The translations under genes were made by a program, and so were the position numbers. Below the pieces are notes generated by a model. That model did no database searches, was not told the DNA's origin, and worked only from the letters and a program-made list of their open reading frames with translations. This document shows positions 30,118 to 39,681 of a DNA stretch of 64,000 nucleotides, in pieces. The first letter of the stretch is position 1, and each line of letters opens with the position of its first letter. Source of the stretch: Phaeovulum vinaykumarii (GTDB taxonomy: Bacteria; Pseudomonadota; Alphaproteobacteria; Rhodobacterales; Rhodobacteraceae); NCBI RefSeq assembly GCF_900156695.1, contig NZ_FTOM01000010.1, forward strand, positions 23,017 through 87,016, written 5' to 3'.

Positions 30118-31287
30118 TCAGCCCCCCAACGCGTGCCCCTCCAGCTCGGCCCGGATCTCGGCGTCATGCTCGCCCAGACGGGGCGCGCGCCGCGTGCCCC
30201 CCGGCGCGCATCCGTCCAGCAGGAACGGCAGCCGCAGCCCCGGCACGCCGTCGGGCGCGATCGCCATGCCGCGCGCGCGCACCTGCGGATCGGCAAAGAC
30301 CTGATCGAGCGTGTTGATCGGCCCAGCCGGCACCACCGCGTCTTCGAAGGCGGCCAGCAAGGCGTCGCGCCCGCGCGCCGCGATGCGCGGCCCGATCTCG
30401 GCCAGAAGGGCTGCGCGATGCGCCAGCCGGGCCTCGTTGGTGGCAAAGCGGGCATCGTCGGCCAGCGCCGCACAGCCCAGCACCCCGCAGGCGCGCCGGA
30501 ATTGCCCGTCATTGCCCACGGCCAGGATCACATGCCCGTCGGCGCAGGCAAAGACCTGATAGGGCACGATATTGGGGTGGGCATTGCCCATCCGCTGCGG
30601 CGCGGTGCCGGTGCTCAGGTAATTCAGCGCCTGATTGGCCAGAACGCCCGTGGCGCAATCCAGAAGCGCGATGTCCACATGCGCCCCCTGCCCCGAGATC
30701 CCCCGCGCCGCCAGCGCCGCCTGGATGCCGATCACTGCATAGAGCCCGGCGAAGATGTCGGTGAAGGCCACGCCGATCTTCTGCGGCTCGCCCGCGGGAT
30801 CGCCGGTCAGCGACATGATCCCCGACATGCCCTGGATCAGGAAATCATAGCCCGCGCGCCCGGCATAGGGGCCGGTCTGCCCGAAGCCGGTGATCGAGCA
30901 ATAGACCAGACCGGGATGGGCGGCGCGCAGGCTGGCGGCATCGAGGCCGAAGCGCGCAAGACCGCCCACCTTGAAATTCTCGATCACCACATCGGCGCGG
31001 GCAATCAGCGTGCGCACCGTCGCCAGATCCTCCGGGTCGCGGAAATCGGCCCGGATCGCGCGTTTGCCGCGGTTGGCCGACTGGAAATAGGCCGCCGCGC
31101 GTTCGCCCTCGACCTCGACGAAGGGCGGGCCCCAGCGGCGGGTGTCGTCGCCCTCGGGGGCTTCGACCTTGACCACATCGGCGCCCAGATCGGCCAGGAT
31201 CTGCCCCGCCCAGGGGCCGGCCAGCACCCGCGCCAGCTCGACCACCCTCAGCCCCGCCAGCGGCGCCGTCTGCGCGCCCCCCGCCAT
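30118..31287 (-). CDS. CaiB/BaiF CoA-transferase, probably succinyl-CoA:glutarate
   Basis: A 389-residue family-III CoA-transferase. The N-terminal block PLAGLRVVELARVLAGPWAG and the KVEAPEGDDTRRWGPP region bind CoA; the likely nucleophilic Asp is in VAFTDIFAGLYAV. Its start overlaps the gcdH stop by one base (TGATG), so it is translated with glutaryl-CoA dehydrogenase. This pairing is diagnostic of enzymes that activate glutarate with succinyl-CoA (GcoT/SUGCT type). The substrate is inferred from context; other dicarboxylates are possible. Confidence 0.85.
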   Translation of the reverse strand: MAGGAQTAPLAGLRVVELARVLAGPWAGQILADLGADVVKVEAPEGDDTRRWGPPFVEVEGERAAAYFQSANRGKRAIRADFRDPEDLATVRTLIARADVVIENFKVGGLARFGLDAASLRAAHPGLVYCSITGFGQTGPYAGRAGYDFLIQGMSGIMSLTGDPAGEPQKIGVAFTDIFAGLYAVIGIQAALAARGISGQGAHVDIALLDCATGVLANQALNYLSTGTAPQRMGNAHPNIVPYQVFACADGHVILAVGNDGQFRRACGVLGCAALADDARFATNEARLAHRAALLAEIGPRIAARGRDALLAAFEDAVVPAGPINTLDQVFADPQVRARGMAIAPDGVPGLRLPFLLDGCAPGGTRRAPRLGEHDAEIRAELEGHALGG

Positions 31288-32510
31288 CAGAAGAACGCCT
31301 GAAAGCCGGTCTGCGCGCGCCCCAGGATCAGCGCATGCACATCGGCCGTGCCCTCGTAGGTGTTGACCGTCTCGAGATTGGCGGCATGACGCATCACCCG
31401 ATAGCCGATCTGGATGCCGTTGCCGCCATGCATGTCGCGGGCCGCGCGCGCGATCGCCAGCGCCTTGAGGCAATTGTTGCGCTTGATGATCGAGATCGCC
31501 TCGGGCGCGGCGGTGCCTGCGTCGATCATCCGCCCCACGCGCAGCGCCGCCTGAAGCCCCAGCGCGATCTCGGTCTGGGCCTCGGCCAGCTTCATCTGGA
31601 ACAGCTGTGTGGCCGCCAGCGGCCGGCCGAACTGGCGCCGTTGCAGGCCATAATCACGCGCCTGATGCCAGCAATCCTCGGCCGCGCCCATCACCCCCCA
31701 GGCGATCCCGTAACGCGCCCGGTTGAGACAGCCGAAGGGCGCGCCCAGACCTTCGCCATGGGGTAGAAGCGCGCTTTCGGGGACTTCAACGTTGTCCATA
31801 ACCACCTCGCCCGTGACCGAGGCGCGCAGGCTCAGCTTGCCCTCGATCTTGGGCGTGGACAGGCCCTTCATGCCGCGCTCCAGGATGAAGCCGCGGATCT
31901 TGCCGCCATGGGCTTCGGACTTGGCCCAGATCACGAAGACATCGGCGATGGGCGCGTTCGAGATCCACATCTTGGCGCCGTTGAGAAGATAGCCGCCCTC
32001 GGTCCTTGTGGCGCGGGTGCGCAGGCTGCCGGGGTCCGATCCGGCCTCGGGTTCGGTCAGCCCGAAACAGCCGATAGCCGCGCCGCTGGCCAGTTTCGGC
32101 AGGTATTTCGCGCGCTGTTCGTCCGAGCCATAGGCATGGATGGGCCAGATCACCAGGCTCGATTGCACGCTCATCATCGAGCGATAGCCGCTGTCGATGC
32201 GCTCGACCTCGCGGGCGACCAGACCATAGGCGACATAGGAGGCGCCGGCGCCGCCGTCGGCCTCGGGCAGGGTCACGCCCAGAAGGCCCGCCGCGCCCAT
32301 CTCGGCAAAGATCTCGGGGGCGATTGTTTCGGACATGTAGGCCGCGTCCACGCGCGGGGCCAGCCGGTCGGCGCAGAAGGCCCGCGCGGTGTCGCGGATC
32401 ATGCGCTCGTCTTCGTCGAGCGTGGCGTCGAGCCCGAACGGATCTTGCCAATCAAAGGCCGCGAGGCCGGGCAGATCCTTGGGCTTGAGGTCGGGGCGAT
32501 GGGTGGTCAT
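31287..32510 (-). CDS. gcdH: Glutaryl-CoA dehydrogenase
   Basis: A 407-residue FAD enzyme of the acyl-CoA dehydrogenase fold, oxidatively decarboxylating glutaryl-CoA to crotonyl-CoA in lysine and tryptophan breakdown. The start [20 protein letters not shown] is typical of GCDH. FAD-binding motifs [14 protein letters not shown] and [19 protein letters not shown], and the catalytic Glu in [13 protein letters not shown], are intact. The ATG at 32510 follows AAGGAGA; a frame to 32567 is rejected. It is upstream of the CoA-transferase in a two-gene operon. Confidence 0.94.
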   Translation of the reverse strand: MTTHRPDLKPKDLPGLAAFDWQDPFGLDATLDEDERMIRDTARAFCADRLAPRVDAAYMSETIAPEIFAEMGAAGLLGVTLPEADGGAGASYVAYGLVAREVERIDSGYRSMMSVQSSLVIWPIHAYGSDEQRAKYLPKLASGAAIGCFGLTEPEAGSDPGSLRTRATRTEGGYLLNGAKMWISNAPIADVFVIWAKSEAHGGKIRGFILERGMKGLSTPKIEGKLSLRASVTGEVVMDNVEVPESALLPHGEGLGAPFGCLNRARYGIAWGVMGAAEDCWHQARDYGLQRRQFGRPLAATQLFQMKLAEAQTEIALGLQAALRVGRMIDAGTAAPEAISIIKRNNCLKALAIARAARDMHGGNGIQIGYRVMRHAANLETVNTYEGTADVHALILGRAQTGFQAFF

Positions 32511-32661
32511 GCGGTCTCCTTCGGGTTGACCGCAAAGGTAGCGGCGCAAGCCTTGGAAATCCAACATGCTTTGCGGAAAGGATCATGCGCGCGACGCATC
32601 ATCCGCGGGGCCTGGCACCATGACACCCCACCCGCGACCGGGCGGGATCATGCGCCGCCGA

Positions 32662-33786
32662 TCATTCACCCTGGGCTTCGGCGCGCGACTTGCCCGCCAC
32701 ATCCAGCGCCAGCGTCGCGGCCATGAAGGCGTCGAGATCGCCGTCGAGCACGCCCTGGGTGTCCGAGGTCTCGTGGCTCGTGCGCAGATCCTTCACCATC
32801 TGGTAGGGTTGCAGCACATAGGAGCGGATCTGGTTGCCCCAGCCGGCCTCGCCCTTGGCGGCGTGCTGGGCGTTGATCTCGGCGTTGCGCTTGTCGAGTT
32901 CCATCTGGTAGAGGCGCGCCTTCAGCGCGGCCATGGCGTTGGCGCGGTTCTGGTGCTGGGATTTCTCGGAGCTGGTGACGACGATCCCGGTGGGAATGTG
33001 GGTGATCCGCACCGCCGAGTCGGTGGTGTTGACGTGCTGCCCGCCCGCGCCCGAGGAGCGGTAGGTGTCGATGCGGATCTCGTTGTCGGGGATGGTGATC
33101 TCGATGTTGTCGTCGACCACCGGATAGACCCAGACCGAGCTGAACGAGGTATGCCGGCGCGCGGCGGAATCGTAGGGCGAGATACGCACGAGGCGGTGCA
33201 CGCCCGATTCCGACTTGAGCCAGCCATAGGCGTTGTGGCCCTTGATCTTGTAGGCGGCCGAACGGATGCCGGCTTCCTCGCCCGCGGTCTCGGCGATCAG
33301 CTCGACCTCGTAGCCCTTCTTCTCGGCCCAGCGGACATACATCCGCGCCAGCATCGAGGCCCAGTCGCAGCTTTCGGTCCCGCCGGCGCCGGCGTTGATC
33401 TCGAGGAAGGTGTCGTTGGCGTCTGCCTCGCCGTTCAGCAGCGCCTCAAGTTCCTTGGCGGCGGCGAATTCGGCCAGGCTGCGCAGGCTGGCTTCGGCTT
33501 CGGTGACGATCTCGGTGTCGCCCTCGGCCTCGCCCAGCTCGATCAGGCCGGTGTTGTCGTCAAGCTCGGTCTCGATGCGGCGATAGGTTTCGATGGCATC
33601 CATCAAGGCCTGACGTTCGCGCATGAGTTTCTGGGCGCGCTCGGGATCGGACCAGAGGTCGCCATCCTCGATCATGGCGTTGAATTCCTCGAGCCGGTGG
33701 GGTGCGGTCTCGACATCCATCCGCTGGCCCAGAAGCGTCAGCGACTTGCGGATCTTCTCGACCAGGCTCTGGGTTTCGGCACGCAT
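32662..33786 (-). CDS. prfB: Peptide chain release factor 2
   Basis: A 374-residue RF2, which reads UGA and UAA. The catalytic GGQ is in [18 protein letters not shown]. The stop-codon recognition motif, SPF in E. coli, appears as SPY ([15 protein letters not shown]). The gene is one uninterrupted frame from ATG 33786; the autoregulatory UGA frameshift near codon 25 found in E. coli prfB is absent, so that feedback does not operate here. Upstream lies a 287-base gap with a structured repeat. Confidence 0.96.
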   Translation of the reverse strand: MRAETQSLVEKIRKSLTLLGQRMDVETAPHRLEEFNAMIEDGDLWSDPERAQKLMRERQALMDAIETYRRIETELDDNTGLIELGEAEGDTEIVTEAEASLRSLAEFAAAKELEALLNGEADANDTFLEINAGAGGTESCDWASMLARMYVRWAEKKGYEVELIAETAGEEAGIRSAAYKIKGHNAYGWLKSESGVHRLVRISPYDSAARRHTSFSSVWVYPVVDDNIEITIPDNEIRIDTYRSSGAGGQHVNTTDSAVRITHIPTGIVVTSSEKSQHQNRANAMAALKARLYQMELDKRNAEINAQHAAKGEAGWGNQIRSYVLQPYQMVKDLRTSHETSDTQGVLDGDLDAFMAATLALDVAGKSRAEAQGE

Positions 33787-33929
33787 GGGACAATCCTCGG
33801 AAAGGTCAGAAGGCCCCGGCGGCAGGAAAGGCCGGGCTCAGGGGGCGGCTATATCCCGTCAGCGCCGAAGGGGCAAGGCCGCGGGCGGGAGGGGGACGGT
33901 GGAGGGCGTTGCGGAGGGAGGGGGCGAAG

Positions 33930-34003
33930 GAAGGGGGCGCTGCCCCCTCTTTGCGCGGGCGCGCAAATTCACCCCCGGGATATTTGGGCCAGCTCGAAAG
34001 GGG
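33930..34003 (+). repeat. 74-bp structured repeat, copy 1
   Basis: It matches the copy at 36802-36875 at 72 of 74 positions. It holds two perfect inverted repeats, AGGGGGC/GCCCCCT (3-base loop) and TTTGCGCG/CGCGCAAA (2-base loop), then CCCCCGGG and the AT-richer tail ATATTTGGGCCAGCTCGAA. One of the two differences falls in the loop of the second hairpin. It sits between prfB and the PBP1A gene. The rest of the 287-base gap holds nothing I recognise. Confidence 0.85.
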
Positions 34004-34073
34004 CCGCGGCCCGCCAAGGCTCGAGGGGCCGTGGCCGCGACCGGGAAAGGCCGGGGGTCAGAGAGGACGGGGG

Positions 34074-36623
34074 TCAGTAGAGGCCGCCGGCGCTGATCGA
34101 GCCGAAATTCGACTTGCGAGGGATGGTGCGGGTGCGCCCCGTCGAGGTGGTGACGGTGGTGCCCGCATCGTCGCTTTCGCCGCGCGCGAAGAGCGGCAGG
34201 TTGGCGCCCATGGCAAAGCCGCCGTCGACCATGGCGCCGATGCCGAAGATCGGGTCTTCGTTGTCGCGGAAATATTCGGAGACGACATTGGGGCCCGAGG
34301 CCTCGTTGGGGAGGCGGGCGCCGGAATAGCGGTCGATCTTGATGAAATGGCCGCCCGGAGGCACGCGGAACTTGCCGCCGCCGTATTTCTTGATGGCTTC
34401 CTGCATGAAGCGCTGGAAGACGGGGCCGCAGGTGCCGCCGCCCGAGACGCCGCCGAGCGAGCGCGGCGTGTCATAGCCGATATAGCAGCCGGCGACGATT
34501 TCCGAGGAATAGCCGACGAACCAGACATCCTTGGCGTCGTTGGTGGTGCCGGTCTTGCCGGCGATCGGCACCGGCAGGCGGACCGAGCGGGCGGTGCCGC
34601 GCTGGACCACGCCCTGGAGCATCGAGGTCAGCTGATAGGCGGTGATGGCGTCCATCACCCGCTCGCGGTTCGACACGATGGTGGGGCCGAGCGTGGGGGG
34701 CAGGCTTTCGGCGGTGCAATCCTCGCACAGGCGGCGGTCGTGGCGGTAGATGGTGCGGCCCCAGCGGTCCTGCACGCGGTCGACCAGCGTAGGTTCGACC
34801 CGTTCGCCGCCATTGGCGAACATCGCATAGGCGGCGACCATCTGGAAGAGCGTCGTCTCCTGGCTGCCGAGCGCATTGGCCAGGAAGGGTTTCATGGGAT
34901 TGTAGACCCCGAAGCGTTCGGCATAGCGCGCCACGGTGTCCATGCCCACTTCCTGGGCGATCCGCACGGTCATCAGGTTGCGCGATTGTTCGATGCCGGT
35001 GCGCAGGGGGGTCGGGCCGTAGAAGCGGTTCGAGGCGTTCTTGGGCCGCCACATGCCCTGGGGGGTGTTCACCTCGATGGGCGCGTCGACCACGATCGTG
35101 GCCGGGGTGAAGCCGGAATCGAGGGCTGCGGCATAGACGAAGGGCTTGAAGCTGGAGCCCGGCTGGCGCATCGCCTGGGTGGCGCGGTTGAAGACCGAGG
35201 ATTGATAGGAGAAGCCGCCCTGCATGGCGATGACGCGGCCGGTGTCGACATCCATGGCCATGAAGGCGCCTTCGATACGCGGCACCTGGCGCAGGCTCCA
35301 GCGGACGAAGCTGCCGTCCTGATCGCGGGTGATGGCGCGCACATGGACCACATCGCCCACCTCGAGCAGATCGCCCGGCACCTTGGCGCGGGGGGCGCGC
35401 GCGCGGCCGGGCAGCATCTTGCGCGCCCAGGTGACGTCGCGGGCCTCGATATGGTGGCCGCCGGGAACCTCGTCGACGCCCTCGATGCCGATGCGCGCGT
35501 CGTTGCGCCCGATCTCGAGCACCACCGCCGGGTGCCAGCCCTCGATGTCGCGGGGCACGTCGACACGCGCCAGTGCGGCGCGCCAGCTGTCTTCGGAGGC
35601 CAGATCCTCGGGCGGGAGGGTCTTGCCGGTGCCGCGCCAGAGGCCGGTGTTGCGGTCGTAATCCTCGAGCGCCTGGCGCAGCGCGCGGGCGGCGGCGTCC
35701 TGCATCTCGGGGTCGACGGTGGCGCGAATGGTCAGGCCGCCGGTGAAGAATTCCTCCTGGCCGAAGGAGCGCGACAGCTGGCGGCGGATCTCGTCGGTGA
35801 AATAGTCGCGCGGCGGCAGCGCATCGCGGAAAGGGGGATAATCGCCGTTCTGGACCGAACGGACGGGTTCGAGGCGCTGCGTGCGGTAGGTCTGTTCGCT
35901 GATATAGCCGTTCTGCCACATCTCGCGCAGGACGTGGTTGCGCCGCCCCTCGAGCCGTTCGCGGTTGCGCACGGGGTGGAAGTTCGACGGCGCGGCGGGC
36001 ATGGCGGCAAGCGTCGCGGCCTCGTAGGGTTCGAGTTCCGCGAGCGTCTTGTTGAAATAGGTCTGCGCGGCGGCAGCGACGCCGAAGGAGTTCTGGCCGA
36101 GGAAGATCTCGTTGAGGTAGAGTTCGAGGATGCGATCCTTGGAGAGGGTTTCCTCGATCCGGCTGGCCAGGATCAGCTCCTTGATCTTGCGTTCGATCGA
36201 GCGATCCGAGGAGAGCAGGAAGTTCTTCATCACCTGCTGGGTGATGGTCGAGGCGCCGCGCAGGTTCTCGCCGCGGCTCTGGACGGCCTGGACCAGCGCC
36301 TTGAGCATGCCGGTCGCGTCATAGCCGCGGTGGATGTAGAAATGCTTGTCCTCGGCCGAGATGAAGGCCTGCTTGAGGACGTCGGGGATGTCCTCGATCG
36401 GCACGAAGATGCGCCGTTCCTCGGCGAATTCGTCGATCAACCGGCCTTCGCCGGAATAGACGCGGCTGATGGTCTTGGGGGCGTATTGGGCCAGCTGTTC
36501 GTGGCTGGGCAGATTGCGCGAATAGACCCAGAAGATGGCCCCCAGCGTCAGCGCACCGAAGAAGACGGCGGTGACCAGCCAGGAGAAGATCGAGCCGAAG
36601 AAGGACAGGACGAAGCGGATCAA
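34074..36623 (-). CDS. mrcA: Penicillin-binding protein 1A
   Basis: An 849-residue bifunctional class A PBP that polymerises and crosslinks peptidoglycan at the inner membrane. One membrane segment (about 10-33) is followed by the GT51 glycosyltransferase, with the catalytic Glu in AFISAEDKHFYIHRG, then GASTITQQVMKN and KELILASRIEETLSK. An OB-like insert follows (about 330-430). The transpeptidase has the active-site SxxK in RQPGSSFKPF, SxN as SRN and KTG in AGKTGTTNDAKD. The C-terminal tail is Ser/Thr/Arg-rich. It is flanked on both sides by copies of the 74-bp repeat. Length is usual for alphaproteobacteria. Confidence 0.95.
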   Translation of the reverse strand: MIRFVLSFFGSIFSWLVTAVFFGALTLGAIFWVYSRNLPSHEQLAQYAPKTISRVYSGEGRLIDEFAEERRIFVPIEDIPDVLKQAFISAEDKHFYIHRGYDATGMLKALVQAVQSRGENLRGASTITQQVMKNFLLSSDRSIERKIKELILASRIEETLSKDRILELYLNEIFLGQNSFGVAAAAQTYFNKTLAELEPYEAATLAAMPAAPSNFHPVRNRERLEGRRNHVLREMWQNGYISEQTYRTQRLEPVRSVQNGDYPPFRDALPPRDYFTDEIRRQLSRSFGQEEFFTGGLTIRATVDPEMQDAAARALRQALEDYDRNTGLWRGTGKTLPPEDLASEDSWRAALARVDVPRDIEGWHPAVVLEIGRNDARIGIEGVDEVPGGHHIEARDVTWARKMLPGRARAPRAKVPGDLLEVGDVVHVRAITRDQDGSFVRWSLRQVPRIEGAFMAMDVDTGRVIAMQGGFSYQSSVFNRATQAMRQPGSSFKPFVYAAALDSGFTPATIVVDAPIEVNTPQGMWRPKNASNRFYGPTPLRTGIEQSRNLMTVRIAQEVGMDTVARYAERFGVYNPMKPFLANALGSQETTLFQMVAAYAMFANGGERVEPTLVDRVQDRWGRTIYRHDRRLCEDCTAESLPPTLGPTIVSNRERVMDAITAYQLTSMLQGVVQRGTARSVRLPVPIAGKTGTTNDAKDVWFVGYSSEIVAGCYIGYDTPRSLGGVSGGGTCGPVFQRFMQEAIKKYGGGKFRVPPGGHFIKIDRYSGARLPNEASGPNVVSEYFRDNEDPIFGIGAMVDGGFAMGANLPLFARGESDDAGTTVTTSTGRTRTIPRKSNFGSISAGGLY

Positions 36624-36801
36624 GCGTAACCCCCGAAGCCCAGCCCCGAAGGGGTCGGGGCGGGTGATGGGCCTGCTATAGCCCCCCCGCGCGCCGGGGT
36701 CAAAACAACTTGCCGCAAAATCCTGGCGCCGGGTCGAAACCGGACGAAATCCGCCGCCCCGCCCCCGGAAGCCCGAAGACCCGGAGGCCCAAAGCGGGAA
36801 A

Positions 36802-36875
36802 GAAGGGGGCGCTGCCCCCTCTTTGCGCGAGCGCGCAAATTCACCCCCGGGATATTTGGGCCAGCTCGAACGGGG
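36802..36875 (+). repeat. 74-bp structured repeat, copy 2
   Basis: It is the second near-identical copy (72 of 74) of the element at 33930, in the same orientation, between the start of the PBP1A gene and the end of the amidase gene. Both hairpins are preserved; the loop of the second reads AG instead of GG. Confidence 0.85.
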
Positions 36876-36881
36876 ACGCCG

Positions 36882-38258
36882 TCATTGCCGCAGGAGGCGG
36901 CCTTCGGCGGCGTCGCCCCGGGCCCAGTCGGCCAAGCCGCGGGCAATGGCATCGGCCATGCGGGCGCGCCAGTCGGGAGAGGTGAGCCGGGCGCGGTCGG
37001 CGGCCGAGGACATGAAGCCCAGCTCGATCAGGATCGAGGGGATGTCGGGGGATTTCAGCACCGAGAAGGCCGCCTGCTGGATCGGGCGCTTGTGCATGCG
37101 CAGGCCCGCGGATTTCAGCGCATCGCGCAAGCTGCGGGCCAGGCGGTCGTTGCGGGGCTCGGTCTCGACGCGGGCAAGCTCCATCAGGACGCGCGCGACC
37201 TCGTCGTCGTGGCCCGAGAGGTCGACCCCGGCGAGAAGGTCGTCGCGGTCATGGCGTTCGGCCAGCCGGCGCGAAGCATCGTCGGAGGCGTCTTCGTCGA
37301 GGAGATAGAGCGTGGCGCCCGTGGCCTCGCCCTCGGCCAGCGCATCGGCATGGAGCGACACGAAGACATCCGCGCCCGCCGCGCGCGCCACCGACATGCG
37401 GGTTTCAAGCGGGACGAAGACGTCGTCCTTGCGGGTCATCACCACCTGCATGCCCGCGCGCCGCAACCGCTCGGCCAGTTCGCGCGCGAAGGTCAGCACC
37501 AGACCGGCTTCGGAGATGCCCTGGGCCTCGGCGCCGGGATCGAGACCGCCGTGGCCGGGATCGAGGACGATGCGCAGCGGGTCCGAGCCGTCCTGGCGGC
37601 GATGCGGCGGATCGAGGCGGGCGGCCTGCGGCAGATCCCAGAGCGCGGTTTCGGGCACCCCGGCGCGGGCGGCAAACTCGGCAGCCGTTGCGGGGGCAAG
37701 ACGCAGGCGGATCGCGGTCGGGGCCGGGGTGCGCTGTTCGGCCTCGGCCACGGTGAAGGGGCCGGACAGTTCCGCCACGAGGCGCGAGCGCCCCGGCCCG
37801 ACCCGGCCCCAGCGCAGCGCGCGCACCTCTTGCGAACGCAGGATGGCGGCCGGGCGCAGCGAGCCGAAATCGACTTCGCGGAAGTCCAGCACCAGCCGCG
37901 GCGGATCTGCCAGCGTATAGACGCGCCAGGCGACGGGCTGGCTGAGGCCCAGCTCGACCCAGACCTCGTCGCCCACGTCCTGGATCGCACTGCGTGCGGG
38001 TTCGAGACGGGCGAGCGCGGTGAAATCCTGGCCCGCGGGACGCGCGGCGGAAGGCGCCGGGGGCATGCGCGTCGGGGAAGGCGCGGCGGGGACAGGATCG
38101 GGGACAGGATCGGGAACCGGCATTGGGCTGGGCCGCAGATCGGACGGACGGGGCAGCGGACGGAAGCCGCCCAGACCGGCGCCCTCGGCCTGCGCCGCCG
38201 CGCCCGCCAGGGCAAGCCCCAGCGCCAGCACCGCCACGATCCACGCCCTGAGCTGCAT
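36882..38258 (-). CDS. N-acetylmuramoyl-L-alanine amidase (AmiC-like, AMIN domain)
   Basis: A 458-residue secreted amidase that cleaves the stem peptide from glycan strands during cell separation. It has a signal peptide (ALGLALAGAAAQAEG), a Pro-rich linker with a repeated DPVPDPVP-type run, an AMIN domain (about 90-190) that targets the septum or peptidoglycan, and a C-terminal Amidase_3 domain (from about 225). Zinc ligands are in VLDPGHGGLDPGA, GISEAG and SLHADA, and the catalytic Glu in ILIELGFMSS. It lies directly upstream of PBP1A on the same strand (258 bases between), a pairing seen in many alphaproteobacteria. Confidence 0.92.
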   Translation of the reverse strand: MQLRAWIVAVLALGLALAGAAAQAEGAGLGGFRPLPRPSDLRPSPMPVPDPVPDPVPAAPSPTRMPPAPSAARPAGQDFTALARLEPARSAIQDVGDEVWVELGLSQPVAWRVYTLADPPRLVLDFREVDFGSLRPAAILRSQEVRALRWGRVGPGRSRLVAELSGPFTVAEAEQRTPAPTAIRLRLAPATAAEFAARAGVPETALWDLPQAARLDPPHRRQDGSDPLRIVLDPGHGGLDPGAEAQGISEAGLVLTFARELAERLRRAGMQVVMTRKDDVFVPLETRMSVARAAGADVFVSLHADALAEGEATGATLYLLDEDASDDASRRLAERHDRDDLLAGVDLSGHDDEVARVLMELARVETEPRNDRLARSLRDALKSAGLRMHKRPIQQAAFSVLKSPDIPSILIELGFMSSAADRARLTSPDWRARMADAIARGLADWARGDAAEGRLLRQ

Positions 38259-38297
38259 TGCCCCCCCTTTTTTCCGGCCCGGCCCCAGCCTAGCGCA

Positions 38298-39437
38298 TCA
38301 GCGCGCCGCCATGAAGCGGGCCAGGCGATCCAGCCCCTCGGCAATGTCGGCGGTGGCGCGCGCATAGGAAAAGCGCAAGGTCGAATGGCCGCGATGGGGG
38401 TCGAAATCGAGCCCCGGCGTCACCGCCACCCCGGCCTTGTCCAGGATCTCGGCGGCCAGCGCCCGCGAATCCTGCGTCAGATCCGACACATCGGCATAGA
38501 TGTAGAAGGCGCCATCGGGCGGCGCGATCCGGTCGAACCCGGCCCTGGGCAGCCCCTCGAGCATCAGCCGGCGGTTCTCGGCATAGACGGCGCGATTGGC
38601 CTCAAGCTCGTCGATGCTCTCGAGCGCGGCCAGCGCGGCGATCTGGCTGGCGTGGGGCGGGCAGATGAACATGTTCTGCGCCAGCCGCTCGATCGTGCGC
38701 ACCATGTCCTCGGGGACCACCATCCAGCCCACGCGCCAGCCCGTCATCGAGAAATACTTGGAAAACGAATTGATGACGCAGACATCATCCGAGATCTCGA
38801 GCGCCGAGACCGCGCGGGCCTCGTAATGCAGGCCGTGGTAGATCTCGTCCGAAACGAAGGCGATGTCGCGCGCGGCGGCGGTCTCGATCAGCGCCGAAAG
38901 TTCGGGCTTGCCCAGCATCGTACCCGAAGGGTTGCCGGGCGAGGCCACGATCAGCCCCGCGACATCGGCGGGGATGGACTCGGGGCGCGGCTGGTAGCGG
39001 TCTTCGGCCAGGGTCGGGATGCCCACGGGCGTCAGCGACAGCGCGCGCAGGATCTGGCGATAGGAGGGATAGCCGGGCTCGCCCAGAGCCACGCGGTCGC
39101 CCGCCTCGAAGAGCGCCGAGAAGGCCAGCAGGAACGCCCCGGACGAGCCGGGCGTCACGATCACCCGCGCGGGGTCCAGATCGACGCCATACCAGCGCGC
39201 ATAGAGCGCCGCGATCCCTGCGCGCAACTCGGGCAGCCCCAGCGCAACGGTATATCCCAGCGCGTCGGTCTCGAGGGCGGCGGCAAGCGCGCGGCGGGCC
39301 TGGGCGGGCGCGGGCGTCGAGGGTTGACCCACCTCCATGTGGATGATGTGCCGGCCCGCGGCTTCGGCGGCGCGCGCGGCCTCCATGACATCCATGACGA
39401 TGAAGGGGTCGACCTGACCGCGAAGCGAGGGGCGCAT
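38298..39437 (-). CDS. Class I/II PLP-dependent aminotransferase
   Basis: A 379-residue fold-type I aminotransferase. The PLP lysine is in SFSKYFSMTGWRVGW; the PLP-contacting motifs SPGNPSGTM and VSDEIYHGLHY, and the C-terminal arginine in LRFSYARA, are intact. The ATG at 39437 follows ACAGGAGAT; the upstream open frame is rejected. The amino donor and acceptor cannot be told from the sequence. It lies 39 bases upstream of the amidase gene on the same strand and is divergent from the DsbA-like gene. Confidence 0.88.
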   Translation of the reverse strand: MRPSLRGQVDPFIVMDVMEAARAAEAAGRHIIHMEVGQPSTPAPAQARRALAAALETDALGYTVALGLPELRAGIAALYARWYGVDLDPARVIVTPGSSGAFLLAFSALFEAGDRVALGEPGYPSYRQILRALSLTPVGIPTLAEDRYQPRPESIPADVAGLIVASPGNPSGTMLGKPELSALIETAAARDIAFVSDEIYHGLHYEARAVSALEISDDVCVINSFSKYFSMTGWRVGWMVVPEDMVRTIERLAQNMFICPPHASQIAALAALESIDELEANRAVYAENRRLMLEGLPRAGFDRIAPPDGAFYIYADVSDLTQDSRALAAEILDKAGVAVTPGLDFDPHRGHSTLRFSYARATADIAEGLDRLARFMAAR

Positions 39438-39681
39438 GGGATCTCCTGTCGGAATGGCGTGTGTCGCAATGGCGTGACGGGCCCGGGGCACGGCGCCGCG
39501 GGGCCGGGATGGCTGCGGTATCCCCCCGACGCGGGCCAAGGTCAATGCCGCGTCTGGCCCCCTGCCCTTCACCAAGACGCCAGTTCACACGCCTTTCCCT
39601 TGCATCCGCCGCCCGCCCCCGCGATGGTGGCGCCAAAGCGCCGCCCACGGCGTGCCCGAACAACCCAAGGATGATCCCACC

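Noticed and set aside
33700..33786. Programmed frameshift in prfB
   Set aside because: The gene is continuous from the ATG; no UGA near codon 25 and no shift site.
33702..36629. A 975-codon plus-strand frame opposite the PBP1A gene
   Set aside because: Shadow of mrcA, with no domain or ribosome site.
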